Below, piece by piece: positions 1 to 6,075 of a stretch of 16,722 nt of DNA. This DNA is from an uncultured Clostridia bacterium (GTDB lineage: Bacteria; Bacillota; Clostridia; Christensenellales; Borkfalkiaceae), in assembly GCA_947627125.1 (NCBI GenBank), contig CANQUY010000024.1, forward strand, positions 1-16,722, written 5' to 3'. How positions within the stretch are numbered: the stretch's first letter is position 1; every line of letters starts with the position of its first letter. The notes beneath the pieces are model-generated. The model saw only the letters and a program-made list of their open reading frames with translations, was not told the DNA's origin and did no database searches. Both the position numbers and the translations under genes were made by a program.

Positions 1-272
1 GGGTCGGCGGAGATGAGGTAGACGCGGGAGGGTTCGCCCGAAATGTACCCGCTCATGGCGAATGCGTAAGGGCTGCCGTCGGGCATGGCACAGAGCCCCT
101 GCGGCGAGATGCCGGAATCCAGCCCCGGGATCTTTGCTTCCCGCACGGCGACGGCGTCGAAGTCGGGGAAAGTGAATCCGAACCACCACACCGTGAGGAA
201 CACAAAGACGGCGCAGAGGAATAAGGTGACGGACAAGAGGACCGCAGTTACCGCACGCGATTGTTTTTTCAT
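1..272 (-). CDS. membrane-anchored protein of unknown function, N-terminal part
   Basis: Leftward reading frame open from ATG at 272-270 to the window edge, so only the first 90 residues are visible. AGGAG lies at 283-279, 6 nt ahead of the start, and a consensus promoter lies just upstream. Residues 1-7 are basic and polar (MKKQSRA), followed by one hydrophobic segment at about 8-32 that looks like an uncleaved membrane anchor or signal. The part after it contains SPQGLCAMPDGSPYAF and SGYISGEPSRVYLIS. This pattern of 'PQG' followed by a 'SGY...SRVYLI' strand reminds me of extracellular beta-propeller-like proteins of clostridia, but no family can be assigned from 90 residues. The gene is divergent from rubrerythrin with 118 bp between the starts. 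Confidence is high that it is a gene and low for function. Confidence 0.8.
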   Translation of the reverse strand, partial: MKKQSRAVTAVLLSVTLFLCAVFVFLTVWWFGFTFPDFDAVAVREAKIPGLDSGISPQGLCAMPDGSPYAFAMSGYISGEPSRVYLISAD

Positions 273-290
273 AATGTTCTCCTTTGTTTC

Positions 291-319
291 ATTATACTGC
301 CGAAAGGGAAAGCTGTCAA
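291..319 (-). promoter_or_regulatory. sigma-A-type promoter of the leftward membrane protein
   Basis: On the minus strand, TTGACA (319-314) and TATAAT (296-291) are separated by exactly 17 nt. The predicted start of transcription, near 284, leaves a 5' UTR of about 12 nt that holds the AGGAG ribosome binding site. Confidence 0.75.
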
Positions 320-341
320 GAGAGGAAAATTTTGTTTTGCG

Positions 342-356
342 TATAATCGGCCGATT
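342..356 (+). promoter_or_regulatory. candidate -10 box and palindrome ahead of rubrerythrin
   Basis: TATAAT at 342-347 lies 43 nt before the rubrerythrin ATG, with no good -35 at 16-18 nt. A perfect 12-bp palindrome, AATCGGCCGATT, spans 345-356 and overlaps the expected start of transcription. A weak -35 with an overlapping palindrome fits a regulated promoter, but no known operator consensus is recognised here. Confidence 0.35.
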
Positions 357-390
357 TCCCGCCCAAACTGTTTGCGAAGAGGAGGCGAAC

Positions 391-987
391 ATGGATTTCA
401 CCAAGACGCAGACCTACCTGAATCTCGCCCGCGGCTTTGCGGGGGAATGTCAGGCGGGCATGCGGTATCAACTCACGGCAAAGGCGGCAATGAAGCAGGG
501 CTATGAAGTCCTCGCGGACACCATCCGCACGATCGCAAAGAATGAAACCAACCATGCAAAGGTTTTCTTTGAAACCATTCTCGAGAACGCGGGAAGCCAA
601 GACAATATTCATATTGACGCAAGCTATCCCTTCCATGCGGGAACGATCGAAGATAATTTGCGCTTTGCGGCGATCGACGAACAGGACGAGGCGGAAAACC
701 TCTATCCCGAATTCGCAAGGATCGCAAGAGAAGAGGGGTTTGGGCAAATTGCGCTCAAATTCGAAAAGACGGCAATGGTAGAAGGCAATCATCGGATTAT
801 CTTCAATTACCTCTACGAGGCGTTTAAGGACGGCTCCCTCTATAAGGCGGAAAAGCCGATGCTTTGGATCTGCAGCGAGTGCGGCTATATGCACACGGCC
901 AAGGAGCCGTGGAACATTTGCCCCCTATGCGGTGCGTCACAGGGTGAAGTCGAGCTTCATCTCCCCTTCAAAAAGGAGAACTTATGA
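391..987 (+). CDS. rbr: rubrerythrin
   Basis: A 198-residue cytoplasmic non-haem iron protein that reduces hydrogen peroxide using electrons from rubredoxin or NADH-linked partners; in anaerobes it is a main peroxide defence. The N-terminal ferritin-like four-helix domain (about 1-145) carries the expected di-iron ligands: E19, ExxH at E52/H55, E97 and E100 before YPEF, and ExxH at E131/H134. The C-terminal rubredoxin-like domain has CxxC pairs at C161/C164 and C177/C180. The length is typical of the short rubrerythrins. The frame is open further upstream, but ATG at 391 is chosen because AGGAGG (380-385) precedes it by 5 nt and the ferritin domain begins directly after it. The stop overlaps the next ATG (ATGA), so it heads a three-gene operon with two small proteins. 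Confidence 0.95.
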   Translation: MDFTKTQTYLNLARGFAGECQAGMRYQLTAKAAMKQGYEVLADTIRTIAKNETNHAKVFFETILENAGSQDNIHIDASYPFHAGTIEDNLRFAAIDEQDEAENLYPEFARIAREEGFGQIALKFEKTAMVEGNHRIIFNYLYEAFKDGSLYKAEKPMLWICSECGYMHTAKEPWNICPLCGASQGEVELHLPFKKENL

Positions 988-1103
988 AAAAGACCAAGAC
1001 CCAGAACACCAAGTCGCAAAAGACCGAAAACGCTCAGAACAGTTCCGTCAAGAACACGAAGAGCACAAAAAATTGCGGCAGAGGCGCAAAGGACTGCTCT
1101 TAA
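984..1103 (+). CDS. 39-residue lysine/asparagine-rich small protein
   Basis: Starts at ATG 984, overlapping the rubrerythrin stop by 4 nt, with AAGGAG at 973-978. It begins MKKTKTQNTKSQKTENAQ and ends NCGRGAKDCS, with two cysteines close to the C-terminus and a low-complexity K/T/N/Q/S body. No signal peptide or membrane segment is visible. The ATGA overlap behind rubrerythrin, the good ribosome binding site and the 1-nt overlap with the next gene argue that it is translated. Function is unknown. A basic, Cys-ending peptide in a peroxide-defence operon could be a metal- or redox-related accessory, but that is inference only. Confidence 0.65.
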   Translation: MKKTKTQNTKSQKTENAQNSSVKNTKSTKNCGRGAKDCS

Positions 1104-1249
1104 TGAAGAAGTCCTGCGAGAGAAAACTCCATCGTGAGAGAACTCTCAAAAACGGGGCCGACATGCATTCGGACGACAGCCTCGGCAGTTACACGGGCGT
1201 GCCCGAGAACGAGTACGAGAAGCCTGTTCAGGATGCAGACGACCTGTAA
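1103..1249 (+). CDS. 48-residue acidic-tailed small protein ending QDADDL
   Basis: ATG at 1103 shares its A with the TAA of the previous gene (TAATG), and AAAGGA at 1088-1093 provides a ribosome binding site. The frame is open upstream into rubrerythrin, but this start is favoured by the RBS and the coupling. The first 20 residues are basic (MKKSCERKLHRERTLKNG). The remainder is acidic and contains DDSLGSYTGVPENEYEKP and the terminal QDADDL. I recall small clostridial hypothetical proteins with a 'GSYTGxPxxxxEKPVQDADDL' tail, which makes this likely to be a conserved small gene; that memory is not verified here. It is followed 7 nt later by the operon terminator. Function unknown. Confidence 0.7.
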   Translation: MKKSCERKLHRERTLKNGADMHSDDSLGSYTGVPENEYEKPVQDADDL

Positions 1250-1256
1250 AGAGAGG

Positions 1257-1287
1257 GCGGAGAAGCAATTCTCCGCTTTCTTTTTTT
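1257..1287 (+). terminator. intrinsic terminator of the rubrerythrin operon
   Basis: Stem GCGGAGAA (1257-1264), loop GCAA, stem TTCTCCGC (1269-1276), then TTTCTTTTTTT (1277-1287). A perfect 8-bp stem with a U-tract directly after the last small gene. Confidence 0.9.
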
Positions 1288-1324
1288 GGTGAAGGGGAAG
1301 GACGCCGCTACGGCACAGAGGTAG

Positions 1325-1637
1325 CCCCGCGTCATTCTGAGAACGTGAGAAGGACGAGAGGACGAGGACTAACCCGAAGAATCTCGCGGGGCGTATGGAT
1401 ACAATGCGGCGAGATGAGTACGGCTTTCATAGACTGCGTTGTGTTCTCATTCTCAGCATGACGCCGCCATGGCACGGGACCAACCCCGCCCCGCGTCATT
1501 CTGAGAATGAGAGCGGGACGAGAGGACGAGGACTAACCCGAAGAATCTCGCGGGGCGGATACGAACACAATGCGGCGAGATGCTTCGGTACGGCTTTCAT
1601 AGACTGCGTTGTGCTCCCGTTCTCAGCATGACGCCGC
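1325..1637. repeat. A-B-A-B array of intergenic hairpin repeats
   Basis: Four elements alternate: type A at 1325-1391 and 1489-1555 (ends CCCCGCGTCATTCT ... AGAATCTCGCGGGG) and type B at 1406-1467 and 1572-1637 (ends GCGGCGAGATG ... AGCATGACGCCGC). The A-to-A distance is 164 bp and the B-to-B distance 166 bp, so the pair has duplicated in tandem. The B copy at 1406 lacks the central 'CTTCGG' part seen in the other copies. No gene is seen in this stretch between the rbr terminator and the protease promoter. Confidence 0.85.
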
Positions 1638-1675
1638 CATTGGCTCCCGTTGGTTCAAAGAGTTCTTCATATATT

Positions 1676-1697
1676 ACATATGTTATATAACATATGT
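1676..1697. promoter_or_regulatory. perfect 22-bp AT-rich palindrome upstream of the protease gene
   Basis: Each 11-nt arm reads ACATATGTTAT from its outer end, giving perfect symmetry centred between 1686 and 1687. It lies 57 bp upstream of the -35 box of the HtrA-like gene and is followed by a short T-rich run (1700-1709). It could be a regulator binding site or a weak AT-only hairpin. Confidence 0.4.
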
Positions 1698-1753
1698 TAT
1701 TTTTAATTTCATGAAAACTTAACAGCAAAATCACATTGCAAAAAGAAATTTTC

Positions 1754-1782
1754 TTGCATAAAGCGGGGCAATGTGATATAAT
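1754..1782 (+). promoter_or_regulatory. extended -10 promoter of the HtrA-like protease
   Basis: TTGCAT (1754-1759), a 17-nt spacer, and TATAAT (1777-1782) preceded by TGA, giving an extended -10 motif. An 8-bp inverted repeat, CACATTGC (1732-1739) and GCAATGTG (1768-1775), brackets the -35 region and could be an operator. Confidence 0.75.
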
Positions 1783-1819
1783 ATGGAAAAATGCAAAACC
1801 TTTGTATGTGAGGCAATTC

Positions 1820-3145
1820 ATGAAAAAGAAAATCGCCGTCGTCGGCGTCGTGCTGTCCGTTTCCTTGGCGGCGCTCTCCGGCTGCGGGTTTTTGGATCTC
1901 GGCAAAGCGGACGAAAATTTCCCCTACGACATTGCCGTTGAGCAGGGCTATACGGCGGACGAGGGGAGCTGGCTTTCGGAGAACACCCCCGAATCCACCA
2001 TTTACCGCAAACTGTGGGAGGAAGCGAGGGCGGATGGCTCCTTCACGGGCACCTATATGGACTTCTTGAAAGAGCTCAACCTCGGAGACGACAGCACCTA
2101 TCTGCAGCAGTCCCTTCTCTCCGCCGTCAGCGTCGTCGCAGCGATGGACGCAACGACGGTCAGCGCGGGCGCAGGCGTCATTTTAGAACTTGACAGCTCC
2201 ACGGGTGATTTAGATGTCATAACAAATTATCACATTATCTACAGCTCCACGCGGCGGGCGGTCAGCAATGATATCTCGGTCTATCTCTATGGCGGCGATT
2301 TTGCCGCGGGGGAACTTTCGGCGACCTATGTGGGCGGTTCTGCCGCAGAGGACATTGCGCTCCTGCATATAGACGGCAAGGCGACCGTGAGAGAGGGGAG
2401 TTCAGCCTCCTCCGCGACGCATACAAACAAGGAAGTCGTGGTTGCCTCGGCCGCCCGTCCCGCCCGGATCGGCGACTCGGACAGCCTGCTCGTGGGCGAT
2501 AGCGTCTATGCCATCGGGAACCCAGAAATGGAGGGGATCTCCGTCGTCAGCGGCGTCGTTTCGGTGGATGCCGAGAGCGTCACGATGGATGCCATCGACG
2601 GTTCGGGGCAGGTCAGCATGCTTGAACTCAGAACGGACGCGACGGTCAACCACGGAAACTCGGGCGGCGGTCTATTCAACAGAGCGGGGGAACTTGTCGG
2701 GATCGTCAATGCGCGGAGCGAGGCGGACGACGTCTACGGCTTCGGGTACGCCATTCCCATCAACCATGCTTTGGCGGTTGCGGACAATCTCAGGGCGAAC
2801 GGCGGCGTGCTGAAACATGCCCGCCTCGGCATCACCATTCGGACGGAGAACGGTCACAGCGCCTACGACCCGCTTTCGGGCAGGACGATCATTTCGGAAA
2901 AGCTCGTCGTCAATGCCGTGAACAGCGGCAGTGCGGCCGCAAGCGCGGGCATGGACGTGGGGGATACGTTCGTATCTCTGACACTCAACGGAAAGACCGT
3001 ACAGGCGACCCGCAACTTCAAAATCACCAACCTATTGCTCGAAATCCGCAAGGGGGATACTCTTTCCGTCGTGGTTTCCCGCGATGGAAAATCGGTCACG
3101 CTGACGGTCGCATTCAACCAAGATCGTTACTTTGAAACACGTTAA
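1820..3145 (+). CDS. lipid-anchored HtrA/DegP-like serine protease with C-terminal PDZ-like domain
   Basis: A 441-residue extracytoplasmic protease, probably for envelope protein quality control. ATG at 1820 is chosen over an in-frame ATG at 1736, because the upstream start lies before the promoter and the shorter form begins with a lipoprotein signal peptide: MKKK, a hydrophobic stretch, then lipobox LSGC with C22 as the lipidated residue. Only a weak GAGG precedes the start. A helical segment at about 60-88 contains GSFTGTYMDFLKEL. The trypsin-like domain (about 95-330) has the triad H138 (TNYHII), D178 (AEDIALL) and S281 (GNSGGG). Residues 334-435 resemble a PDZ domain, with the typical 'SAAASAGMDVGD' helix entry and 'IRKGDTLSVVVSRDGK' strands. 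A lipid anchor rather than an N-terminal transmembrane helix is less common for HtrA proteins. Confidence 0.9.
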   Translation: MKKKIAVVGVVLSVSLAALSGCGFLDLGKADENFPYDIAVEQGYTADEGSWLSENTPESTIYRKLWEEARADGSFTGTYMDFLKELNLGDDSTYLQQSLLSAVSVVAAMDATTVSAGAGVILELDSSTGDLDVITNYHIIYSSTRRAVSNDISVYLYGGDFAAGELSATYVGGSAAEDIALLHIDGKATVREGSSASSATHTNKEVVVASAARPARIGDSDSLLVGDSVYAIGNPEMEGISVVSGVVSVDAESVTMDAIDGSGQVSMLELRTDATVNHGNSGGGLFNRAGELVGIVNARSEADDVYGFGYAIPINHALAVADNLRANGGVLKHARLGITIRTENGHSAYDPLSGRTIISEKLVVNAVNSGSAAASAGMDVGDTFVSLTLNGKTVQATRNFKITNLLLEIRKGDTLSVVVSRDGKSVTLTVAFNQDRYFETR

Positions 3146-3174
3146 AGTGACCCACATGCAGCACGCGCGTCCGC

Positions 3175-3245
3175 TCATCCTGAGCGCAGCGAAGGATCCC
3201 GTTAGACCTACGGAAGCAATTAAAAATTAAAAATTGTGGTGGGGC
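3175..3245. repeat. type C repeat plus AT-rich element
   Basis: TCATCCTGAGCGCAGCGAAG and the following GATCC (3175-3199) form a short relative of the A/B repeats and resemble a TCATTCTGAGCG...GAAGAATC motif found between genes in many bacteria. An AT-rich stretch (3219-3236) ending TTGTGGTGGGG (3235-3245) matches a stretch of the same design at 4160-4196. Confidence 0.6.
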
Positions 3246-3289
3246 GGGGAATCCTCAAACAACACTCTATTTTTTAGACGTAACAATCA

Positions 3290-3315
3290 AAAAATCGCAC
3301 ATATGTGCGATTTTT
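3290..3315. terminator. bidirectional terminator between protease and iscR
   Basis: A perfect 26-bp palindrome with arms AAAAATCGCACAT, flanked by A and T runs so that both strands give a GC-containing hairpin followed by U residues. It touches the iscR stop codon (3318-3316) and lies 145 bp after the protease stop, so it can end both convergent transcripts. Confidence 0.9.
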
Positions 3316-3702
3316 CTATATCAGATCCTTCAGAGTGTAGCGGGAGAGGTAGGCGTGGACGGTTTCGTCGAGGCCGCGCCAGATGGGCAGGGTCGGACAT
3401 GTGTCGGCATGGGGACAGTCGCCGTCCCTGCTGCAGCTCGTCACCGAGAAGGAGCTTTCGATCGCCTCCAAAATTTCCGCCACAGAATATGCCTCGGGCG
3501 GACGATTTAAGCGATAACCGCCGTATTTTCCGCGCGAACCCTCCACCAGCTCTGCCTTGACGAGCGCCGTCATGATATTTTCGGCATACTTATGCGGGAT
3601 ATTATTGGCGAGGGAAATTTCCCTCAGCGGGGAAAAATCCTCCTTTCCCGCAAGCGCAACCATGAGCCGCAGAGCATATTCTCCCCGCGTGGAAACGATC
3701 AC
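3316..3702 (-). CDS. iscR: Rrf2/IscR-type iron-sulfur-responsive regulator
   Basis: A 128-residue winged-helix DNA-binding regulator. The N-terminal HTH covers about 1-65 (MIVSTRGEYALRLMVALA, LREIS, IPHKYAENIMTALVKAELV) and the wing has GSRGKYGGYRL. Cysteines C90, C96 and C102 have the C-x5-C-x5-C spacing that holds the [2Fe-2S] cluster in E. coli IscR (C92/C98/C104); the histidine three residues after the last cysteine is not present (L105). The start is GTG at 3702, overlapping the TGA of iscU (GTGA), so translation is coupled. It is the last gene of iscS-iscU-iscR, whereas proteobacterial operons put the regulator first. It probably represses the operon promoter at 5688-5716. A CymR-like role in cysteine metabolism is the alternative, but the three cysteines favour IscR. 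Confidence 0.88.
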   Translation of the reverse strand: MIVSTRGEYALRLMVALAGKEDFSPLREISLANNIPHKYAENIMTALVKAELVEGSRGKYGGYRLNRPPEAYSVAEILEAIESSFSVTSCSRDGDCPHADTCPTLPIWRGLDETVHAYLSRYTLKDLI

Positions 3703-4142
3703 TGTGCGTCCCCGCCGTGGACGTCGTGTTCATGGTCGAGGGCGGGAAAGTCGTTTTCATCGTAGGGGATATTGTTCCTTTGATAATAGTCGCGGACGGC
3801 CGCCTGCACAGCCTCCTCGGCGAGCACGGAGCAGTGCAGCTTGTGGGCGGGAAGCCCGCCGAGCGCCTCCGTCACGGCCTTATTGGTGAGCAGAAGGGCC
3901 TCCTTAAGGGGCTTTCCCTTGATCATCTCCGTGGCCATGGAGCTCGAGGCGATCGCGCTGCCGCAGCCGAACGTTTCAAATTTGACGTCCACGAGGATGC
4001 CGTTTTCGACTTTGATGTACATTTTCATGATGTCGCCGCACTTGGCGTTGCCGACTTCGCCCACGCCGTCGGGGTTCTCAATGACGCCGACATTGCGCGG
4101 ATTTCTGAAATGGTCCATCACTTTTTCGCTGTATAATGACAT
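3699..4142 (-). CDS. iscU: iron-sulfur cluster assembly scaffold IscU/NifU-like
   Basis: A 147-residue cytoplasmic scaffold on which [2Fe-2S] and [4Fe-4S] clusters are built from sulfur supplied by the neighbouring cysteine desulfurase. It shows the family start (SLYSEKVMDHFRNPRNVG), cluster ligands C35 in GNAKCGD with the labilising D37, C60 in FGCGSAIASSS, and H103-C104 in KLHCSVLAEEA. The C-terminal tail after residue 125 is acidic and histidine-containing (DHEHDVHGGD), slightly longer than in the minimal family, and could bind metal. AGGAG at 4154-4150 precedes the ATG by 7 nt. The gene lies 316 bp after iscS, and that gap is filled by repeats with no clear promoter. Its stop overlaps the iscR start. 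Confidence 0.95.
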   Translation of the reverse strand: MSLYSEKVMDHFRNPRNVGVIENPDGVGEVGNAKCGDIMKMYIKVENGILVDVKFETFGCGSAIASSSMATEMIKGKPLKEALLLTNKAVTEALGGLPAHKLHCSVLAEEAVQAAVRDYYQRNNIPYDENDFPALDHEHDVHGGDAQ

Positions 4143-4159
4143 ATAAGTTCTCCTTTTTT

Positions 4160-4421
4160 TGAAATTGAAAATTCAAAATGAAAAGTTGCGGTGGGGAAGA
4201 GTTGGAACTGACGCTATGCGGCGTCATGCTGAAAACGGGAGCATAACGCAGTCTACGGAAGCTGTATCGAAGCATCTAGCCGCTTTGTGTGAAAACGCCC
4301 CGCGAGATTCTTCGGGTTAAGTATTCTGACTTCGTTCATTCTCCGTTTCTCAGAATGACGCGGGGTTACTCCCGTGCGTTTTTGGGATCCTTCCCCTTCG
4401 GCTATGAGGTCAGAATGAGCG
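4160..4421. repeat. AT-rich element with B, A and C repeats inside the iscS-iscU gap
   Basis: The gap between iscS and iscU contains an AT-rich stretch ending TTGCGGTGGGG (4160-4196), a type B element (4218-4283), a type A element in reverse orientation (4298-4365) and a type C element (4385-4421). The A and B elements can fold into hairpins in the operon transcript. No gene and no good iscU promoter are seen here. Confidence 0.8.
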
Positions 4422-4458
4422 TGTGGGGCGGGATGACGCGGCGAGCGGATAATGATTT

Positions 4459-5646
4459 CTACAAAATAAACTGCCGTTTGCCCTCTTGCAGGTCCCGCCA
4501 GACGGGGGACATGTTGCGCAGATAGGTCACGACCTCGGGGACTTTTTCGATGATATAGTCGATTTCTTCCTCGGTGTTGTCCGCGCTCAAGGTGAGCCGC
4601 AGGGAGCCGTGCGCAACGTCGTGCACTCTGCCGATCGCGAGAAGCACATGCGAGGGGTCGAGCGAGCCCGACGTGCAGGCCGAACCCGACGAGGCGGAGA
4701 TGCCCTGATCGTCCAAGAGCAGGAGGAGGGATTCCCCCTCGATGCCCTCAAAGCAGAAATTCACGTTCCCCGCAAGCCGCTTCTCCCTGTCGCCGTTGAG
4801 GGCGCTGTGGGGAATTTTTTCAAGGCCCGAAATGAGCTTATTTCGCAGATAAGTGACATATTTTTCCGTTTCGGGAATGCTATCCACGGCCTCCTTCATG
4901 GCGACGGTCATGGCCTTGATCGCGGGCAGATCTTCCGTCCCCGCGCGCTTGCCCCTCTCCTGTGCGCCGCCCTCGATGAGGGAGTAGAGCGGGGCTCCCT
5001 GCCGCACATAGAGTACGCCGACGCCCTTGGGCCCGCCGAATTTGTGGGCGGAGAGGGCAAGATAGCTGCACCCGATCTTCTGAACATTGACGGCGGTGTG
5101 CCCGACGGCCTGTACCGCGTCCGTGTGGAAGAGGACCTTCTTTTCGTTGCATATCTTGCCGATTTCCTCCACGGGCTGGAGGGTTCCGATCTCGTTGTTC
5201 GCAAACATGACCGAAACAAGGCAGGTGTTATCGTCGATGGCCGCTTCCACGTCCTCAACTTTTACAATACCGTCCGTTCCGACAGGGAGAAGGACAATTT
5301 CAAAGCCCTCCTTTTTGAGCTTGTTGAGGGTGTGGAGCACGGCGTGATGCTCGATGGCGGTGGAAACGATCTTGGACTTACCTCTGAGCTTGCCGAGCTT
5401 CGCGGCGGAGAGAATGGCCTGGTTATCTGCCTCGCTGCCGCCCGAGGTGAACGTGATCTCGCGGGGCTGTGCGCCGAGAAGGGCCGCGATCGTCCCCCTA
5501 CAATCCTCGAGCAGGGACTTGGCCTCCTGCCCGACCGTGTAGAGCGAGGAGGGGTTGCCATAAACTTGCCGCGCAGCCTCCGTATAGGCGTTGAGAGCGC
5601 TCTCGCGCATCCGCGTCGTCGCCGCATTGTCAGCATAAACCTTCAT
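4459..5646 (-). CDS. iscS: cysteine desulfurase (IscS/NifS family)
   Basis: A 395-residue PLP enzyme that takes sulfur from cysteine, giving alanine and an enzyme persulfide that feeds IscU. It shows the family N-terminus (VYADNAATT), TSGGSEADN for cofactor phosphate binding, H100 in IEHHAVL, HTDAVQA, the PLP lysine K202 in SAHKFGGPKG, RAGTED, and the catalytic cysteine C324 in SSGSACTSG. The length is normal, and the loop around C324 is of the long, mobile (group I, IscS/NifS) type. The start at 5646 has AAGGAAGC 6 nt upstream. It is the first gene of an iron-sulfur operon with iscU and iscR. The C-terminus ends in a basic stretch (EGKRQFIL) as in many clostridial members. Confidence 0.96.
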   Translation of the reverse strand: MKVYADNAATTRMRESALNAYTEAARQVYGNPSSLYTVGQEAKSLLEDCRGTIAALLGAQPREITFTSGGSEADNQAILSAAKLGKLRGKSKIVSTAIEHHAVLHTLNKLKKEGFEIVLLPVGTDGIVKVEDVEAAIDDNTCLVSVMFANNEIGTLQPVEEIGKICNEKKVLFHTDAVQAVGHTAVNVQKIGCSYLALSAHKFGGPKGVGVLYVRQGAPLYSLIEGGAQERGKRAGTEDLPAIKAMTVAMKEAVDSIPETEKYVTYLRNKLISGLEKIPHSALNGDREKRLAGNVNFCFEGIEGESLLLLLDDQGISASSGSACTSGSLDPSHVLLAIGRVHDVAHGSLRLTLSADNTEEEIDYIIEKVPEVVTYLRNMSPVWRDLQEGKRQFIL

Positions 5647-5669
5647 ATATAGCTTCCTTTTTTGTATTT

Positions 5670-5686
5670 CCTACTTATTTTGTAGG
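5670..5686 (-). promoter_or_regulatory. candidate Rrf2/IscR operator in the iscS leader
   Basis: Inverted repeat CCTAC-N7-GTAGG begins 2 bp downstream of the -10 box, covering the predicted transcription start near 5681. Its place at a fully consensus promoter, in an operon that encodes an Rrf2-type regulator, suggests autorepression. The match to a defined IscR consensus is not shown. Confidence 0.5.
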
Positions 5687-5687
5687 T

Positions 5688-5716
5688 ATTATAGCACATG
5701 TATACATGAATGTCAA
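5688..5716 (-). promoter_or_regulatory. consensus promoter of the iscS-iscU-iscR operon
   Basis: On the minus strand, TTGACA (5716-5711), a 17-nt spacer and TATAAT (5693-5688). The spacer contains a perfect palindrome CATGTATACATG (5697-5708), another possible protein site. A perfect-consensus promoter would be strong unless repressed. Confidence 0.85.
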
Positions 5717-5976
5717 GGAAATTAGAAATTTAAAATGAAAAAATGCGCGCAGCGAAGGATCGCATAAAACGCACGGGAGCCTCGGCGTCATGCTGAGAAC
5801 GAGAGTACAACGCAGTCTACGGGAGCCGACCCGAAGCATCTCGCCGCATAGAAAACGCCCCGCGAGATTCTAACTTCGCGCTACGCGCTCGTGCCGCGCT
5901 TGGACACGAATAGAATGCGCGCGGGGCGGGTTAGGACCCGTCCTCTCGTCCTTCTCACGTTCTCAGAATGACGCGG
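5717..5976. repeat. AT-rich stretch, B repeat and compound A/D repeat
   Basis: This is the gene-free stretch between iscS and the rpsR terminator. An AT-rich stretch (about 5717-5745) is followed by a type B element (5783-5847) and a compound element (5858-5976). The compound has the outer part of a type A repeat (ending at AGAATGACGCGG, 5965-5976) joined to a distinct 69-bp element D (5858-5926) with ends CCCCGCGAGATTCTA and TAGAATGCGCGCGGGG. The same compound occurs inverted at 7373-7489. Confidence 0.8.
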
Positions 5977-5985
5977 CGGCTGCGT

Positions 5986-6008
5986 CCCCCCCCCCCCCCC
6001 CCCCCCCC
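5986..6008. repeat. 23-nt poly-C homopolymer
   Basis: An unbroken run of 23 C residues next to the end of a repeat cluster and 26 bp from the rpsR terminator, followed by G and four more C. It is intergenic and not close to any start codon, so it is not an obvious phase-variation switch. The exact length may be uncertain in the assembly. Confidence 0.85.
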
Positions 6009-6033
6009 GCCCCAAGAGGGGCTTTCGATCCAA

Positions 6034-6064
6034 CAAAAAAACTCCCCGAGAAAGGGGAGTTTTT
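6034..6064 (-). terminator. intrinsic terminator of the rpsF-ssb-rpsR operon
   Basis: On the minus strand a stem ACTCCCC/GGGGAGT (6060-6054 with 6047-6041) with a 6-nt loop, extended by A/T pairs and followed by the U-tract from the A run at 6040-6034. It lies 12 bp after the rpsR stop. Confidence 0.9.
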
Positions 6065-6075
6065 GCTGCAAATTT

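Noticed and set aside
1395..1631. Small open frames inside the intergenic repeats
   Set aside because: They lie wholly in A/B repeats, lack ribosome binding sites, and recur wherever the repeats do.
4486..5652. Rightward open frame of 388 codons opposite iscS
   Set aside because: It is the antisense shadow of a clearly identified cysteine desulfurase with all catalytic residues.
5986..6008. Phase-variation switch by the poly-C run
   Set aside because: The run is in neither a coding sequence nor a promoter spacer. The nearest gene, rpsR, ends before it and is essential.
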